DNA of 64,000 nt, taken from the NCBI RefSeq assembly GCF_007830055.1, contig NZ_VLLE01000006.1, positions 310,001 to 374,000 on the forward strand, given 5' to 3'. Source of the stretch: Lacibacter cauensis (GTDB lineage Bacteria; Bacteroidota; Bacteroidia; Chitinophagales; Chitinophagaceae). Made by a program: the position numbers and the translations under genes. Below, in pieces: positions 15,723 through 24,789 of the stretch; within the stretch, counting starts at the first letter, position 1; every line of letters begins with the position of its first letter. A model generated the notes under the pieces. That model was not told the DNA's origin and ran no database searches. It saw only the letters and a list, made by a program, of their open reading frames with translations.

Positions 15723-16630
15723 TGAAGATTCCTCCTTACTTACAACAAGGCGATACCATTGCCATAACATGCCCTGCAGGTTATATGCCGCTCGAAAAAG
15801 CAGAAACCTGTATTCATGTTTTGCAACAATGGGGTTATGAAGTATTGGTAGGCAAAACGCTCGGCAGTAAATCGAAAACTTATTTCAGCGGAACGGATGA
15901 AGAACGCCTGAATGAATTCCAGGCGATGCTGGATGCGCCGGAAATAAAAGCGATTCTTTGCGGTCGTGGTGGTTATGGTGTTGGGCGAATTATTGATCAG
16001 CTGGATTTTACTGCATTCAAAAAAAATCCCAAATGGATTATTGGTTTTAGTGACATCACTGTACTTCATGCACACATCAACCGGAATTATAAAATTGCCA
16101 CCCTGCATTCATCCATGGCATCAGCGTTTAATGGTGGTGGTTATAAAAACAAATATGTGCAATCCATTAAAGCGGCAGTAGAAGGTATCAAAGCCGATTA
16201 CAGTTGCAAAACACATAAGCTCAACCATACCGGTACAGCAACAGCCGAACTTGTGGGCGGTAATCTTGCATTGATCGCCCACCTCATCGGCACCAAAAGC
16301 GATTACCAGACAAAAGGAAAAATCCTCTTTATAGAAGATGTGGGTGAACAGCATTACAATGTTGATCGTATGCTGCACCAGCTAAAACGCAGCGGGAAAT
16401 TGGATGCGCTTGCGGGATTGATCATTGGTGGCTTTACCGATATGCAGGATACCGAACGGCCTTTTGGTAAAAAGGTATACGATTTAATACACGACCTCAT
16501 CAGTGAATACAAGTACCCTGTTTGTTTTGGCTTTCCGGTTAGTCACGATAAAGAAAATCTTGCTTTAAAAGTGGGCGCAACCTATCAATTACAGGTAAAT
16601 CATGAGCAGGTACGCTTAAGAGAGAAATAA
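15722..16630 (+). CDS. LD-carboxypeptidase (peptidase family S66), cytosolic form
   Basis: The 302-residue paralogue of the preceding gene, with S110 (GFSDIT), E205 (LFIEDVGE) and H275 (FPVSHD) as the expected Ser-Glu-His triad. There is no signal peptide: it begins MKIPPYLQQGDTIAITCPAG, right at the domain. It is probably the standard cytosolic muramoyl-tetrapeptide carboxypeptidase. The one-base overlap with the upstream gene shows coupling. A stem-loop terminator follows. Confidence 0.9.
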   Translation: MKIPPYLQQGDTIAITCPAGYMPLEKAETCIHVLQQWGYEVLVGKTLGSKSKTYFSGTDEERLNEFQAMLDAPEIKAILCGRGGYGVGRIIDQLDFTAFKKNPKWIIGFSDITVLHAHINRNYKIATLHSSMASAFNGGGYKNKYVQSIKAAVEGIKADYSCKTHKLNHTGTATAELVGGNLALIAHLIGTKSDYQTKGKILFIEDVGEQHYNVDRMLHQLKRSGKLDALAGLIIGGFTDMQDTERPFGKKVYDLIHDLISEYKYPVCFGFPVSHDKENLALKVGATYQLQVNHEQVRLREK

Positions 16631-16658
16631 GATTACTAAGTGTATACACGTACAGAAT

Positions 16659-16697
16659 GAAAAGCTTTTTGCCTTTGCAGAAAGCTTTTCTGTTTTT
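16659..16697 (+). terminator. intrinsic terminator after the S66 pair
   Basis: GAAAAGCTTT (16659-16668) and AAAGCTTTTC (16681-16690) form a 10-bp stem with a 12-base loop, followed by TGTTTTT. It lies 28 bp past the stop of the second carboxypeptidase. Confidence 0.75.
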
Positions 16698-16852
16698 CAT
16701 CAGTTTTTGATCATGTGGTTTACTGATGCCCGTCAGAAATACCCGTGACACAAGTCACTCAAAACACTGTAATCGATCATTCTGCGGCAAACGAGGCGTT
16801 CCAATATTTGTGGAGTCAAATTAATTAAACGTTCACAAATAAATCAAGCATC

Positions 16853-17434
16853 ATGAAACGCCAATCAATTCTACTGATTATTGCTATGTTCCTGGTTGCA
16901 GGCATAGCAAACGCACAAAGCAAATACACTACAAAATCATTTCAACTGCTTATAAACGGCACATCTAACGTTCACGACTGGAGCTCTAAAGCAACCAATG
17001 TAACAGTTACCGGCGATTTTCTGGTAAACAACAATATCCCTGAAAAAATCAACAGTGCTACCGTTAAGGTGCAAACCAAATCACTGAAAAGCACCAAGGA
17101 TTCTGACCTGATGGATGACCGCACATACAGCACGCTGAAAGCAGATAAGTTTCCTGAAATCGTTTACGTTTTTACAAAAATCATCAACGTACAGCAAAGT
17201 GGCGGCGAAACCATCATGAACGTAAGCGGCAACTTAACCCTGGGTGGTGTTACTAAACCTACCGATCTCACCTTGCGTATTAAAACACTGCCTAATGGCG
17301 ATCTTGAAATTAAAGGCAGCAAAAAAATTACAATGAGTACTTATGGCATTAAACCTCCAAGCTTCATGCTGGGTGCCATGAAAGTTGCTGATGAAGTAAC
17401 ACTCAGTTACGATGTAATTCTTAAAAAAGCTTAA
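16853..17434 (+). CDS. YceI family secreted lipid-binding-like protein
   Basis: A 193-residue protein with a signal peptide (MKRQSILLIIAMFLVAGIANAQ) and the YceI/lipocalin-like barrel: NGTSNVHDWSSKATNVTVTGDF at the start, LMDDRTYSTLKADKFPEIVY in the middle and GNLTLGGVTKPTDLTLRI late. YceI proteins bind long polyisoprenoid or fatty-amide ligands in the periplasm; a role in respiratory quinone handling or stress has been proposed for the family. It stands 40 bp upstream of a barrel gene and close to a second YceI gene, which suggests a joint function. Confidence 0.9.
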   Translation: MKRQSILLIIAMFLVAGIANAQSKYTTKSFQLLINGTSNVHDWSSKATNVTVTGDFLVNNNIPEKINSATVKVQTKSLKSTKDSDLMDDRTYSTLKADKFPEIVYVFTKIINVQQSGGETIMNVSGNLTLGGVTKPTDLTLRIKTLPNGDLEIKGSKKITMSTYGIKPPSFMLGAMKVADEVTLSYDVILKKA

Positions 17435-17474
17435 CCCATAACAATTATTCATTAACTCAATTAAAACAAAGTAT

Positions 17475-18830
17475 ATGAAACGTTTCCTTACAAACTGTCT
17501 GAGAAAAACTGCAGTAACTGCACTTATTCTATCTCCTTTAGCCTTACAGGCTCAGCAGCCAAAAATTCAAAACCTCAGAGCTTACGACCAAAGCGGTATC
17601 AATGTATTTGAAACTCCAAAAGAAACAGATGTTAAGTTCGATGGACTTAAAGTTCGTTTCGGCGCAGGCTTTACACAACAATTCCAGGCAATCAAAAGCG
17701 AAAACCCCGGCGCATTAAACAGCGGTGGTACTTCTGTTGCAACAGCTGGAGCAAATAAACTCTATCCATTAAAACCCGGTTTCATGACTGCGCAAGCCAA
17801 TTTATTTATGGATGTACAGTTGGCAGATGGTATCCGCTTAAACTTAACCAGTTACCTGTCTGCACGTCACCACAACGAAACATGGGTAAAGGGTGGTTAT
17901 ATCCAATTCGATAAACTTCCTTTCAAAGGAAAAGTATGGGATGACATTATGAAAGTTACCACTATTAAAGTGGGTCACTTTGAAGTAAACTATGGCGATG
18001 CGCACTACCGCAGACCCGATGGCGGACAAACACTCTACAGTCCTTTCATGGAAGGTAATGTAATGGATGCCTTTGCAACTGAAATTGGTGGCGAAGTATA
18101 TGTTCAGAAAAATGGTTTATTCGGAATGGTTGGTTTAACCAACGGTATGATCAAAGGAAACATTGATACTGTTTTTGCATCAGCTGATGGAAAAACTACC
18201 AGAAAACCTTCTATTTACCTGAAAGCTGGTATCGACAAACAAGTTACAGACAATGTACGTCTTCGTTTAAGCGGTAGCTATTATCACAACGGTGGTAACT
18301 ATGGCAGTGGTCTTACACTTTATGGTGGCGACCGTACCGGTTCTAACTATCAAAATGCGTACGACCAGTGGGTTAAATCAGGTGCAGCTCAGGCATCAAC
18401 TGCAGCAGCATTCTCTGGCCGTTTCAACCCAGGTTTCAGCAATAAAGTTGACGCTGTTATGCTGAACGGATTTGCTAAAATCTACGGATTTGAATTCTTC
18501 GGAACTTACGAATCTGCAAACGGAAGAAGCAAAACTGAAACTAAACCCCGTCATGCATCACAATATGCAGTAGAAGGTATCTACAGAATAGGTAAAGAAG
18601 AAAACCTTTTCTTAGGTGTTCGTTACAACGGTGTAAGTTCTGATATGGTTGGCTATACTAACGAAGTTGAAGTAAACCGTTTCTGCTTAGCAGGTGGCTG
18701 GTTCATTACCAAAAACGTGTTGATGAAAGCAGAAGTAGTAAACCAACAGTATAAAAACTTCTTACAATCAGACTATCGTTACAACGGTAAATTCAATGGC
18801 TTTGTTCTTGAAGCAGTAGTAGGATTCTAA
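17475..18830 (+). CDS. outer-membrane beta-barrel protein, porin-like
   Basis: A 451-residue protein with a signal peptide ending LALQAQQ and a body of alternating amphipathic strands (VRFGAGFTQQF, IRLNLTSYLSARHHNE, VRLRLSGSYYHNGG, LFLGVRYNGVSS), closing with an aromatic-ended strand FVLEAVVGF typical for BamA insertion. I do not recognise a named family; it resembles porins for small solutes. It lies between two YceI genes on the same strand, so it may pass the ligand those proteins carry. A terminator follows. Confidence 0.75.
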   Translation: MKRFLTNCLRKTAVTALILSPLALQAQQPKIQNLRAYDQSGINVFETPKETDVKFDGLKVRFGAGFTQQFQAIKSENPGALNSGGTSVATAGANKLYPLKPGFMTAQANLFMDVQLADGIRLNLTSYLSARHHNETWVKGGYIQFDKLPFKGKVWDDIMKVTTIKVGHFEVNYGDAHYRRPDGGQTLYSPFMEGNVMDAFATEIGGEVYVQKNGLFGMVGLTNGMIKGNIDTVFASADGKTTRKPSIYLKAGIDKQVTDNVRLRLSGSYYHNGGNYGSGLTLYGGDRTGSNYQNAYDQWVKSGAAQASTAAAFSGRFNPGFSNKVDAVMLNGFAKIYGFEFFGTYESANGRSKTETKPRHASQYAVEGIYRIGKEENLFLGVRYNGVSSDMVGYTNEVEVNRFCLAGGWFITKNVLMKAEVVNQQYKNFLQSDYRYNGKFNGFVLEAVVGF

Positions 18831-18848
18831 TCAGATACAACAACTAAG

Positions 18849-18882
18849 CAAGGCTCTGTGAATAACGGAGCCTTGTTTCTTC
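18849..18882 (+). terminator. intrinsic terminator after the barrel gene
   Basis: CAAGGCTC (18849-18856) pairs with GAGCCTTG (18868-18875) around an 11-base loop and is followed by TTTCTTCT. It stands 10 bp before the second YceI gene, which may therefore be expressed at a lower level. Confidence 0.75.
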
Positions 18883-18892
18883 TCAACCAACT

Positions 18893-19495
18893 ATGTTACG
18901 TCTGCTGTTTATATTACCTCTTTTTTTCCTGGCAACAGATAAAGCTGTTCCGGTAAAACTGGTTTATCATATTGATGATAAAAGCCAGCTCTTCTTAACA
19001 GGTACTACCAGCGTCAACGATTTTTCCTGCGATTGTAAAGACAAATTTCAACCAGCCGTACTCGAAGGCGAAATTAATCCTGCCAACCGGCAGCTTTCAT
19101 TTAAAAATGCAAAGCTCAGCATTAAAACCAAACTCCTCAGTTGTAAAAATAACCTCATGAACAGGGATATGCACAAGGCCCTGAAAGCTGATGAACACCC
19201 TTATATTTTCGTAGATATTGTAAACGCAACTCCGCTCCATAACGAAAAAGAACTGCAAACAGGCCGGCAATACAGTTACAATGTTGTTACTGTTATACAC
19301 ATTGCAGGCATTGCCAAGGCTCAATTGATACAGGTAAAAATGCAACGCATAAAAGACCACTACTACAAGCTTACTGCAGAGAAACAAATTAAAATGAGCG
19401 AGTACGATATTAAACCCCGCACTCCTTTCAACATCATCAAAATCGATGACACCATTACCATCCACTTCGAATTACTGGTGGATGCAGATAAATAA
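18893..19495 (+). CDS. YceI-like domain protein, divergent
   Basis: A 200-residue secreted protein (signal MLRLLFILPLFFLATDKA). The body follows the YceI pattern: FLTGTTSVNDFSCDC, LSIKTKLLSCKNNLMNRDMHKALKADEHPYIFV, and IKMSEYDIKPRTPFNIIKIDD. It differs from 16853-17434 by a Cys pair (CDC) near the front and another cysteine at LLSCKN, absent from the first copy. The resemblance in order of motifs is clear although overall identity is low. It ends the YceI-barrel-YceI group and converges with the hydrolase gene at 19517. Confidence 0.8.
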   Translation: MLRLLFILPLFFLATDKAVPVKLVYHIDDKSQLFLTGTTSVNDFSCDCKDKFQPAVLEGEINPANRQLSFKNAKLSIKTKLLSCKNNLMNRDMHKALKADEHPYIFVDIVNATPLHNEKELQTGRQYSYNVVTVIHIAGIAKAQLIQVKMQRIKDHYYKLTAEKQIKMSEYDIKPRTPFNIIKIDDTITIHFELLVDADK

Positions 19496-19516
19496 TGATA
19501 CAATAAGCAGCTGGCT

Positions 19517-20338
19517 TCATTTCCGCAATAAACTATCCAGCTTTTTTGTAAACAGTTCGTACTTCGCCAGGTTATTATGGCTTCCTTTCTCAATTGTTAC
19601 AAACACATCTGTTTTTTTCAGCAAAGGTTTTAACCTTACTGCATGTTTATACGGAATAATGCCATCGGCTGTTCCATGAAAAACAGTTACCGGCGCTTTT
19701 ACCTGCTGCAAAAATTCGTACAACGGAAAATGATACCGGATAATGGTTGCTGTAGGATAGATAGGGAAATGCGCACTTGCCAGCTCGGGCATGCTGTAGT
19801 AAGGTGTTTCAAGAATTAATTGTTTGCAAGGCGCATAACTTGCCAGTTCTGTTGCAACAGCTGTACCTAACGACCGGCCATAGATAGTAATAGCATCAGC
19901 TGCATATTTTTTAGCGGCGAGCTTGTACAAAGCAGCTGCATCTGCATACACACGCTCTTCTTTAAATATCCCTGTAGCTTTTCCAAAACCCGGGTATTCC
20001 AACATCCACACTTCATAACCATAACCAGTAAGCAATGTGGCTGCTTCTGCGTAATGTGTAATATTGTCTTTGTTGCCATGAAAATAAAGCACTACCCCTT
20101 TGCAGCCAGTCGTATCTGCAGGAAACAACTTAACAGCATGCATGATTTCGTTTTCACTTACAGGAATATTCAACTCTTCGAAACGTTGTTGAAACCGGTA
20201 AGCATAGCCTGCTTTTAACTTTTTCGGCTGCAGAAAAATACTGTCTTGTAAATACCATAAGGCGATGCCAATACCACAGTATAAAATAATCAAGAGTTTA
20301 ATTGCGCCCTTTATCCGTCGTTTTGTTTTTACTTCCAT
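19517..20338 (-). CDS. alpha/beta hydrolase with N-terminal membrane anchor (copy 2)
   Basis: A 273-residue serine hydrolase. Residues 10-32 form a membrane span; the catalytic domain has the oxyanion block YFHGN (85-89), nucleophile S156 in GRSLG, acid D225 in HGTADG and base H254 in GSHNN. It resembles the ABHD12/13-like (BEM46) group, which deacylate lipids or lysolipids. It begins 2 bp after the stop of a paralogue, so the two are a tandem duplication read as one unit. Confidence 0.85.
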   Translation of the reverse strand: MEVKTKRRIKGAIKLLIILYCGIGIALWYLQDSIFLQPKKLKAGYAYRFQQRFEELNIPVSENEIMHAVKLFPADTTGCKGVVLYFHGNKDNITHYAEAATLLTGYGYEVWMLEYPGFGKATGIFKEERVYADAAALYKLAAKKYAADAITIYGRSLGTAVATELASYAPCKQLILETPYYSMPELASAHFPIYPTATIIRYHFPLYEFLQQVKAPVTVFHGTADGIIPYKHAVRLKPLLKKTDVFVTIEKGSHNNLAKYELFTKKLDSLLRK

Positions 20339-20340
20339 AC

Positions 20341-21168
20341 CTATACTTTCAGAATATCACGGATAAAATTATGATACTCCGGGAAAGAAGGCAGATTATT
20401 ATGTCCGCCACCATGTATACGAATGAGTGTAATACGTCTTGGATTGATCTGTTGCAGCCGTTCGCTGTGTGCTAATGGAATTAAACGGTCTTTGGTGCCG
20501 TGCAGAATATAGGTATGGCATTTTACATTTTCAATCCATTGATCGGTTCTTAAATGATAACGCAGTACAAAACGTATGGGTAAAAACGGCAGAAAGCGTT
20601 CCACTACTTTGCGAAAACTGTAATACGGCGCATCCAGAATTAAGTAGCGTGGCAAATTATCGGCAGCCAGTTTGGTAGCAAAACCGCTGCCCATGCTGCG
20701 GCCATACACCAGTATATGATCTTCCGGGTACTGCAAACAAAGCTGATCGTACACAAACTGCATATCGTTGAGCATGGCTTGTTCACTTCGTTTACCAATG
20801 CTTTTTCCAAAACCACGATAATCGACCAGCACCACATCGTACCCGAAACGAAAAAAATCACGGGCATACTTACCCCAGCCTTTAATACTACGGGTGTTGC
20901 CATGAAAATAAAGAATCAGTCCATGTGGTTTCTTTACATGAAAATGAATACCGCTGATAGTTACACCTGGTTCGGGCTGAAAACTGATTTCTTTAAACGG
21001 TGCATCGTATTTGAATTCAAAATCGGCAGCCAGCTTCTCGGGTTTAAAAATAAATTTCTCCTGTATGAAATAAGCAATCACCATTAACAGGATGTAGCCG
21101 ATGATGATATAAAGAACAGTTAATGACAATGCAGTGTTGGTTTGAAGTTGACTGTACCGGTTTTTCAA
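20341..21168 (-). CDS. alpha/beta hydrolase with N-terminal membrane anchor (copy 1)
   Basis: The 275-residue paralogue of the downstream gene. It has a membrane span at about 13-35, YFHGN (87-91), nucleophile S158 in GRSMG, acid D227 in HGTKDR and base H256 in GGGHNN. The start is TTG at 21168: no in-frame ATG or GTG lies between it and the upstream stop, and the next ATG would cut the membrane anchor. The catalytic domain probably faces the periplasm; the substrate is unknown (lysophospholipid or acyl-ester are family options). Confidence 0.82.
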   Translation of the reverse strand: MKNRYSQLQTNTALSLTVLYIIIGYILLMVIAYFIQEKFIFKPEKLAADFEFKYDAPFKEISFQPEPGVTISGIHFHVKKPHGLILYFHGNTRSIKGWGKYARDFFRFGYDVVLVDYRGFGKSIGKRSEQAMLNDMQFVYDQLCLQYPEDHILVYGRSMGSGFATKLAADNLPRYLILDAPYYSFRKVVERFLPFLPIRFVLRYHLRTDQWIENVKCHTYILHGTKDRLIPLAHSERLQQINPRRITLIRIHGGGHNNLPSFPEYHNFIRDILKV

Positions 21169-21185
21169 GTTAACGAGAATAAACG

Positions 21186-21224
21186 AAATAAAAACGTCAT
21201 TGCTCTTTTACCTGCAATGACGTT
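21186..21224 (-). terminator. intrinsic terminator of kup
   Basis: AACGTCATTGC (21193-21203) and GCAATGACGTT (21214-21224) form an 11-bp stem with a 10-base loop. On the minus strand a T-rich run follows (TTTATTT). It sits 26 bp past the kup stop and just before the TTG of the hydrolase. Confidence 0.85.
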
Positions 21225-21249
21225 GAAAAAATTTGAAAGCGTATACTCT

Positions 21250-23238
21250 CTATTCCTCCTCATCTTCCTCACGGAAAATGCGTCTCAGCTTCAGGTTACT
21301 GATAGGCGATACAATAAGCGGAAATTTCTCCACTGCCACATTGCTCATATCCAATCCAAAGCCCTTTTCTTCGCTTAAGCCAATCTTCTTCACCAGGAAA
21401 TAAATACGCATAATAATCCGTTCGAAGAATGGCAGCTCGTTATCCTGGCTCAGGAATTTTTCCATTACCACAAACTGAAAATCGCCCACCACATTATTGC
21501 GTTGTAAACTTTCGTAACGGCTGGTGATATTCACTTCCTTATTTGCCACCATATCTTCCACTACTTTACGGAACATGAGGTTAATCCTTGGCTGCATACG
21601 GAAACCTAAACGGAACTCCACACGAATGACTTCATTTGGAATAATGGTGGTTACTTCATACTCGCAGGTATAGGGATCATCCAGTGTATCTACATGCACA
21701 AACCAATAAATATCGGCACGTTTGGGTTTGCGGTTCAAAATTGAATAGATGATCTTATGCTCAATTTCCTTCGGGTTATTGGCACTGGTAAGATATACAA
21801 GGTGTGTGGCATGTTTGGTTACCGTCATATCATTACTCAACTCCTGCAACATGGGCAGGTAATGATCGAGCCGTACAAATTCCACGTAACGATTTTTGAT
21901 TTTTCGTGCACGATACCACACATACATGATGATGAATAAGCCGCCCCCAACAATTAAAGCAATATAACCACCATGTGAAAACTTCGAAAGATTGGCAGCA
22001 AGGAACCCAAGCTCAATCGACAGATAAACAATAAGGAATATGTAAATCAAGAATGAGTTGATGCGATGTGCTACCAGGTAGTTGGCAAATAAAACGGTTG
22101 TAGCCAACATACAAAGTGTAATGGCCAAACCATAGGCAGATTCCATATGTGCTGCCGACCTGAAATATAAAGTAATACCTACGCAACCAATAAATAACAA
22201 CAGGTTTACGGCAGGTATAAACAACTGTCCACGTTCTTCGCTCGGGTAAACAATTTTTACACGTGGCCACAGATTCAAACGCATGGCCTCACTGATGAGT
22301 GTAAACGAACCGCTGATCAAGGCCTGGCTGGCAATAATGGCTGCCGATGTTGCAATAATTAAACCTACCAACCGGAACCACTCCGGCATTACACCGTAAA
22401 AAGGGTTAAACCCGCTTGAAATCATATCGGCAGTAATTACATCGCCGGTGTGGTTTGCCAGCAACCAGGCACCCTGCCCGAAATAGTTGAAGATTAAACA
22501 GGTTTTTACAAATATCCAGGAGGTACGTATGTTTTCTCTTCCGCAATGTCCAAGATCGCTGTACAATGCTTCAGCACCCGTAGTACAAAGAAACACGCCG
22601 CCCAGTATCCAGAAACCGTTGGGGTATTTTACCAACAGTTCAATGGCGTAATAGGGATTGAGCGCTTTAAATACGTGTACCTCATCGGCAAAGTGAATAA
22701 CGCCCATCAACGCCAGCATCAAAAACCAAATCATCATAATAGGCCCAAATGCCTTACCAATATAATTGGTACCGAATTGCTGTATCAGAAACAACAGTAC
22801 CAGGATGCCTATAACAATATAAACGATGGTGTCTTGCTCAATGTGTTTAAAAACATCAATCTGTTTTAAACCCTCGATAGCAGAGGTAACAGAGATAGGC
22901 GGAGTTATCATACCATCGGCCAGTAAAGCTGCACCACCAATCATGGCGGGTATAACCAACCATTTTCTGCGACGGCGAACGAGTGTGTACAAGGCAAAAA
23001 TGCCCCCTTCACCCCTGTTATCGGCCCGCAGGGTGAGCCATACATACTTGAGTGTGGTTTGCAGTGTAAGCGTCCATATTACACAAGACAATGCACCAAC
23101 AATTAAAAACTCTGAAATTTCTTTTCCGGTAATGATGGCATTTAACACGTACAGGGGAGAAGTTCCGATGTCGCCGTAAATAATACCTAACGCAATTAAT
23201 AAGCCAGCTGCTGTGACTTTGGATGTGTGCTTTCCCAC
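21250..23238 (-). CDS. kup: KUP family potassium uptake permease
   Basis: A 662-residue potassium/proton symporter in the cytoplasmic membrane. The family motif GDIGTSPLYV is at 22-31, about twelve membrane spans fill residues 10-440, and a long C-terminal cytosolic domain follows (ADIYWFVHVDTLDDPYTCEYEV). The start is GTG at 23238: an in-frame TAA stands four codons upstream, so no longer form exists. A promoter matching the Bacteroidota consensus lies upstream and a terminator follows, so it is probably a single-gene transcript. Confidence 0.92.
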   Translation of the reverse strand: MGKHTSKVTAAGLLIALGIIYGDIGTSPLYVLNAIITGKEISEFLIVGALSCVIWTLTLQTTLKYVWLTLRADNRGEGGIFALYTLVRRRRKWLVIPAMIGGAALLADGMITPPISVTSAIEGLKQIDVFKHIEQDTIVYIVIGILVLLFLIQQFGTNYIGKAFGPIMMIWFLMLALMGVIHFADEVHVFKALNPYYAIELLVKYPNGFWILGGVFLCTTGAEALYSDLGHCGRENIRTSWIFVKTCLIFNYFGQGAWLLANHTGDVITADMISSGFNPFYGVMPEWFRLVGLIIATSAAIIASQALISGSFTLISEAMRLNLWPRVKIVYPSEERGQLFIPAVNLLLFIGCVGITLYFRSAAHMESAYGLAITLCMLATTVLFANYLVAHRINSFLIYIFLIVYLSIELGFLAANLSKFSHGGYIALIVGGGLFIIMYVWYRARKIKNRYVEFVRLDHYLPMLQELSNDMTVTKHATHLVYLTSANNPKEIEHKIIYSILNRKPKRADIYWFVHVDTLDDPYTCEYEVTTIIPNEVIRVEFRLGFRMQPRINLMFRKVVEDMVANKEVNITSRYESLQRNNVVGDFQFVVMEKFLSQDNELPFFERIIMRIYFLVKKIGLSEEKGFGLDMSNVAVEKFPLIVSPISNLKLRRIFREEDEEE

Positions 23239-23296
23239 AAATAGAATTTAAGTGAGGATACGAACCAATTGGTCGATTGGTTGATCTTACAAAAAT

Positions 23297-23326
23297 CAAA
23301 GTTAATAGAAGGAAACATATGAGCAA
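23297..23326 (-). promoter_or_regulatory. candidate promoter of kup
   Basis: On the minus strand TTG (23326-23324), a 19-base spacer and TAACTTTG (23304-23297) match the Bacteroidota promoter form. The start of transcription would be near 23290. The leader then contains AACCAAT/ATTGGTT arms (23263-23282), a small hairpin close to the 5' end. Confidence 0.6.
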
Positions 23327-23342
23327 GAAAAATCAACACAAA

Positions 23343-23360
23343 GCAGCCTCAGCAGGCTAC
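23343..23360 (-). terminator. weak stem-loop after queA
   Basis: GCAGCCT and AGGCTAC form a 7-bp stem (one G-U pair) with loop CAGC. On the minus strand it is followed by TTTGTGTTGATTTTT. It lies about 50 bp past the queA stop. Confidence 0.4.
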
Positions 23361-23412
23361 GAATTGTTAGTAATTCTTTAGCTGAAAGATGAGAGAAAGC
23401 AGTCACTTCTTG

Positions 23413-24642
23413 TCAAGTTTTATTCACCCACAACAAACTGCCATCGCCATAGCTGAGGAAACGGTAATCGTTGGCAAGTGCATAACGGTACACCTTACGC
23501 CAGTCTTCGCCAATTAAAGCGGCCACGAGTAACAATAAAGTTGAGCTGGGTTGATGAAAATTGGTAAGTATAGCACCAGCCACTCTTGCTGTGTAGCCCG
23601 GCGCAATTAATACCTGGGTATGGCAGATGATTTTTTGCAGCTTTTGTTGCTGCATCCAGTCAAGCAATGCCTGCAATGCATCTTTTGCCGATGCATTTTG
23701 TAAAGGCAGATCATACGCATCCCATTGTTGTACTTCCAGTTGATGAATTGTTGCATTGGGGTTGAGCAAAACTTTTACACCCATCCAGTATAAACTTTCA
23801 ATGGTGCGGAGCGATGTTGTACCAACCGGAATAACGGGCCTGGGCAGTTGCTGCAGTAATTCTTCAATGGCATCTGCATCAACTTCAATCCACTCCCGGT
23901 GCATGTGATGATCCTGCATGGTGGTACTTTTTACCGGCTGAAAGGTACCGGCTCCCACATGCAGTGTAACAAATGAATGTTTAATGCCTTTTTCCTGTAG
24001 TTGCAGTAACAGCTGCGGTGTAAAATGTAAACCGGCTGTTGGTGCAGCCACACTTCCTTCTTGCCGTGCATACACTGTTTGATAACGGTCATAGTCAGCC
24101 GCTTCTGTCTGGCGTTGCAGGTAAGGCGGCAAGGGCAACACACCGGCATAATGCAACAGTTCTGCAAAGGTGAAATAAGTGTTATCCCAGCTGAATTCAA
24201 TTTCAAAACATCCCTGTTGTACATTCATTTTTTCTGCCTTCAGCAACACCGCTCCTTTTGGTGTTTGCAAAGGCTTTTCCAAAAACTGTTGCTTCCATTT
24301 ACCGGCTCCTCCAACCAGGCAAGTCCACCGTACGTTCCCCTGGCTCATCATAGCCTGTGTAAGTTCCACACCTGCAGCAGGCTCCAGGCAAAAAATTTCG
24401 ATTTTACTGCCGGTATCTTTCTGAAACAGGATGCGTGCTTCGATCACTTTGGTATTGTTAAACACCAGTAATGCATCGGCAGGTAAATGTTGCGGTAAAT
24501 GACGGTACACATCGCTGATGATTGTTCCTTCTTTATAAATAAGCAATTTGCTGAGATCCCTTTCTGTGAGAGGGTAACGGGCAATACGCTCATCGGGCAG
24601 ATCGTATGTAAAATCACTGATTTGTAGTTGCGAAGGATGCAT
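23413..24642 (-). CDS. queA: tRNA preQ1(34) S-adenosylmethionine ribosyltransferase-isomerase
   Basis: Adds the ribosyl group of S-adenosylmethionine to preQ1 at tRNA position 34, forming epoxyqueuosine in queuosine synthesis. The 409-residue protein shows the family landmarks DALLVFNNTKVIEARI (about 54-70), APTAGLHFT, HVGAGTFQPV, and the late ILTNFHQPSSTLLLLVAA block. The length is longer than E. coli QueA (about 356), as is common in Bacteroidota. The ATG at 24642 fits the opening MHPSQLQISDFTYDLPDERIA. No other queuosine gene is near. Confidence 0.95.
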   Translation of the reverse strand: MHPSQLQISDFTYDLPDERIARYPLTERDLSKLLIYKEGTIISDVYRHLPQHLPADALLVFNNTKVIEARILFQKDTGSKIEIFCLEPAAGVELTQAMMSQGNVRWTCLVGGAGKWKQQFLEKPLQTPKGAVLLKAEKMNVQQGCFEIEFSWDNTYFTFAELLHYAGVLPLPPYLQRQTEAADYDRYQTVYARQEGSVAAPTAGLHFTPQLLLQLQEKGIKHSFVTLHVGAGTFQPVKSTTMQDHHMHREWIEVDADAIEELLQQLPRPVIPVGTTSLRTIESLYWMGVKVLLNPNATIHQLEVQQWDAYDLPLQNASAKDALQALLDWMQQQKLQKIICHTQVLIAPGYTARVAGAILTNFHQPSSTLLLLVAALIGEDWRKVYRYALANDYRFLSYGDGSLLWVNKT

Positions 24643-24789
24643 GCTGCAAAGAAAATGAAATTGCAGGAATAGCTGCCAGCCGAACAGTGAAGAAAAAATT
24701 GAAAGCAGAGGAGGACCGCTTCAATTATTATTTAGCAGCAACCGTACCCAGCTGTTCATGCAATAAATAAAAAAAGCTAACTTGGCTAT

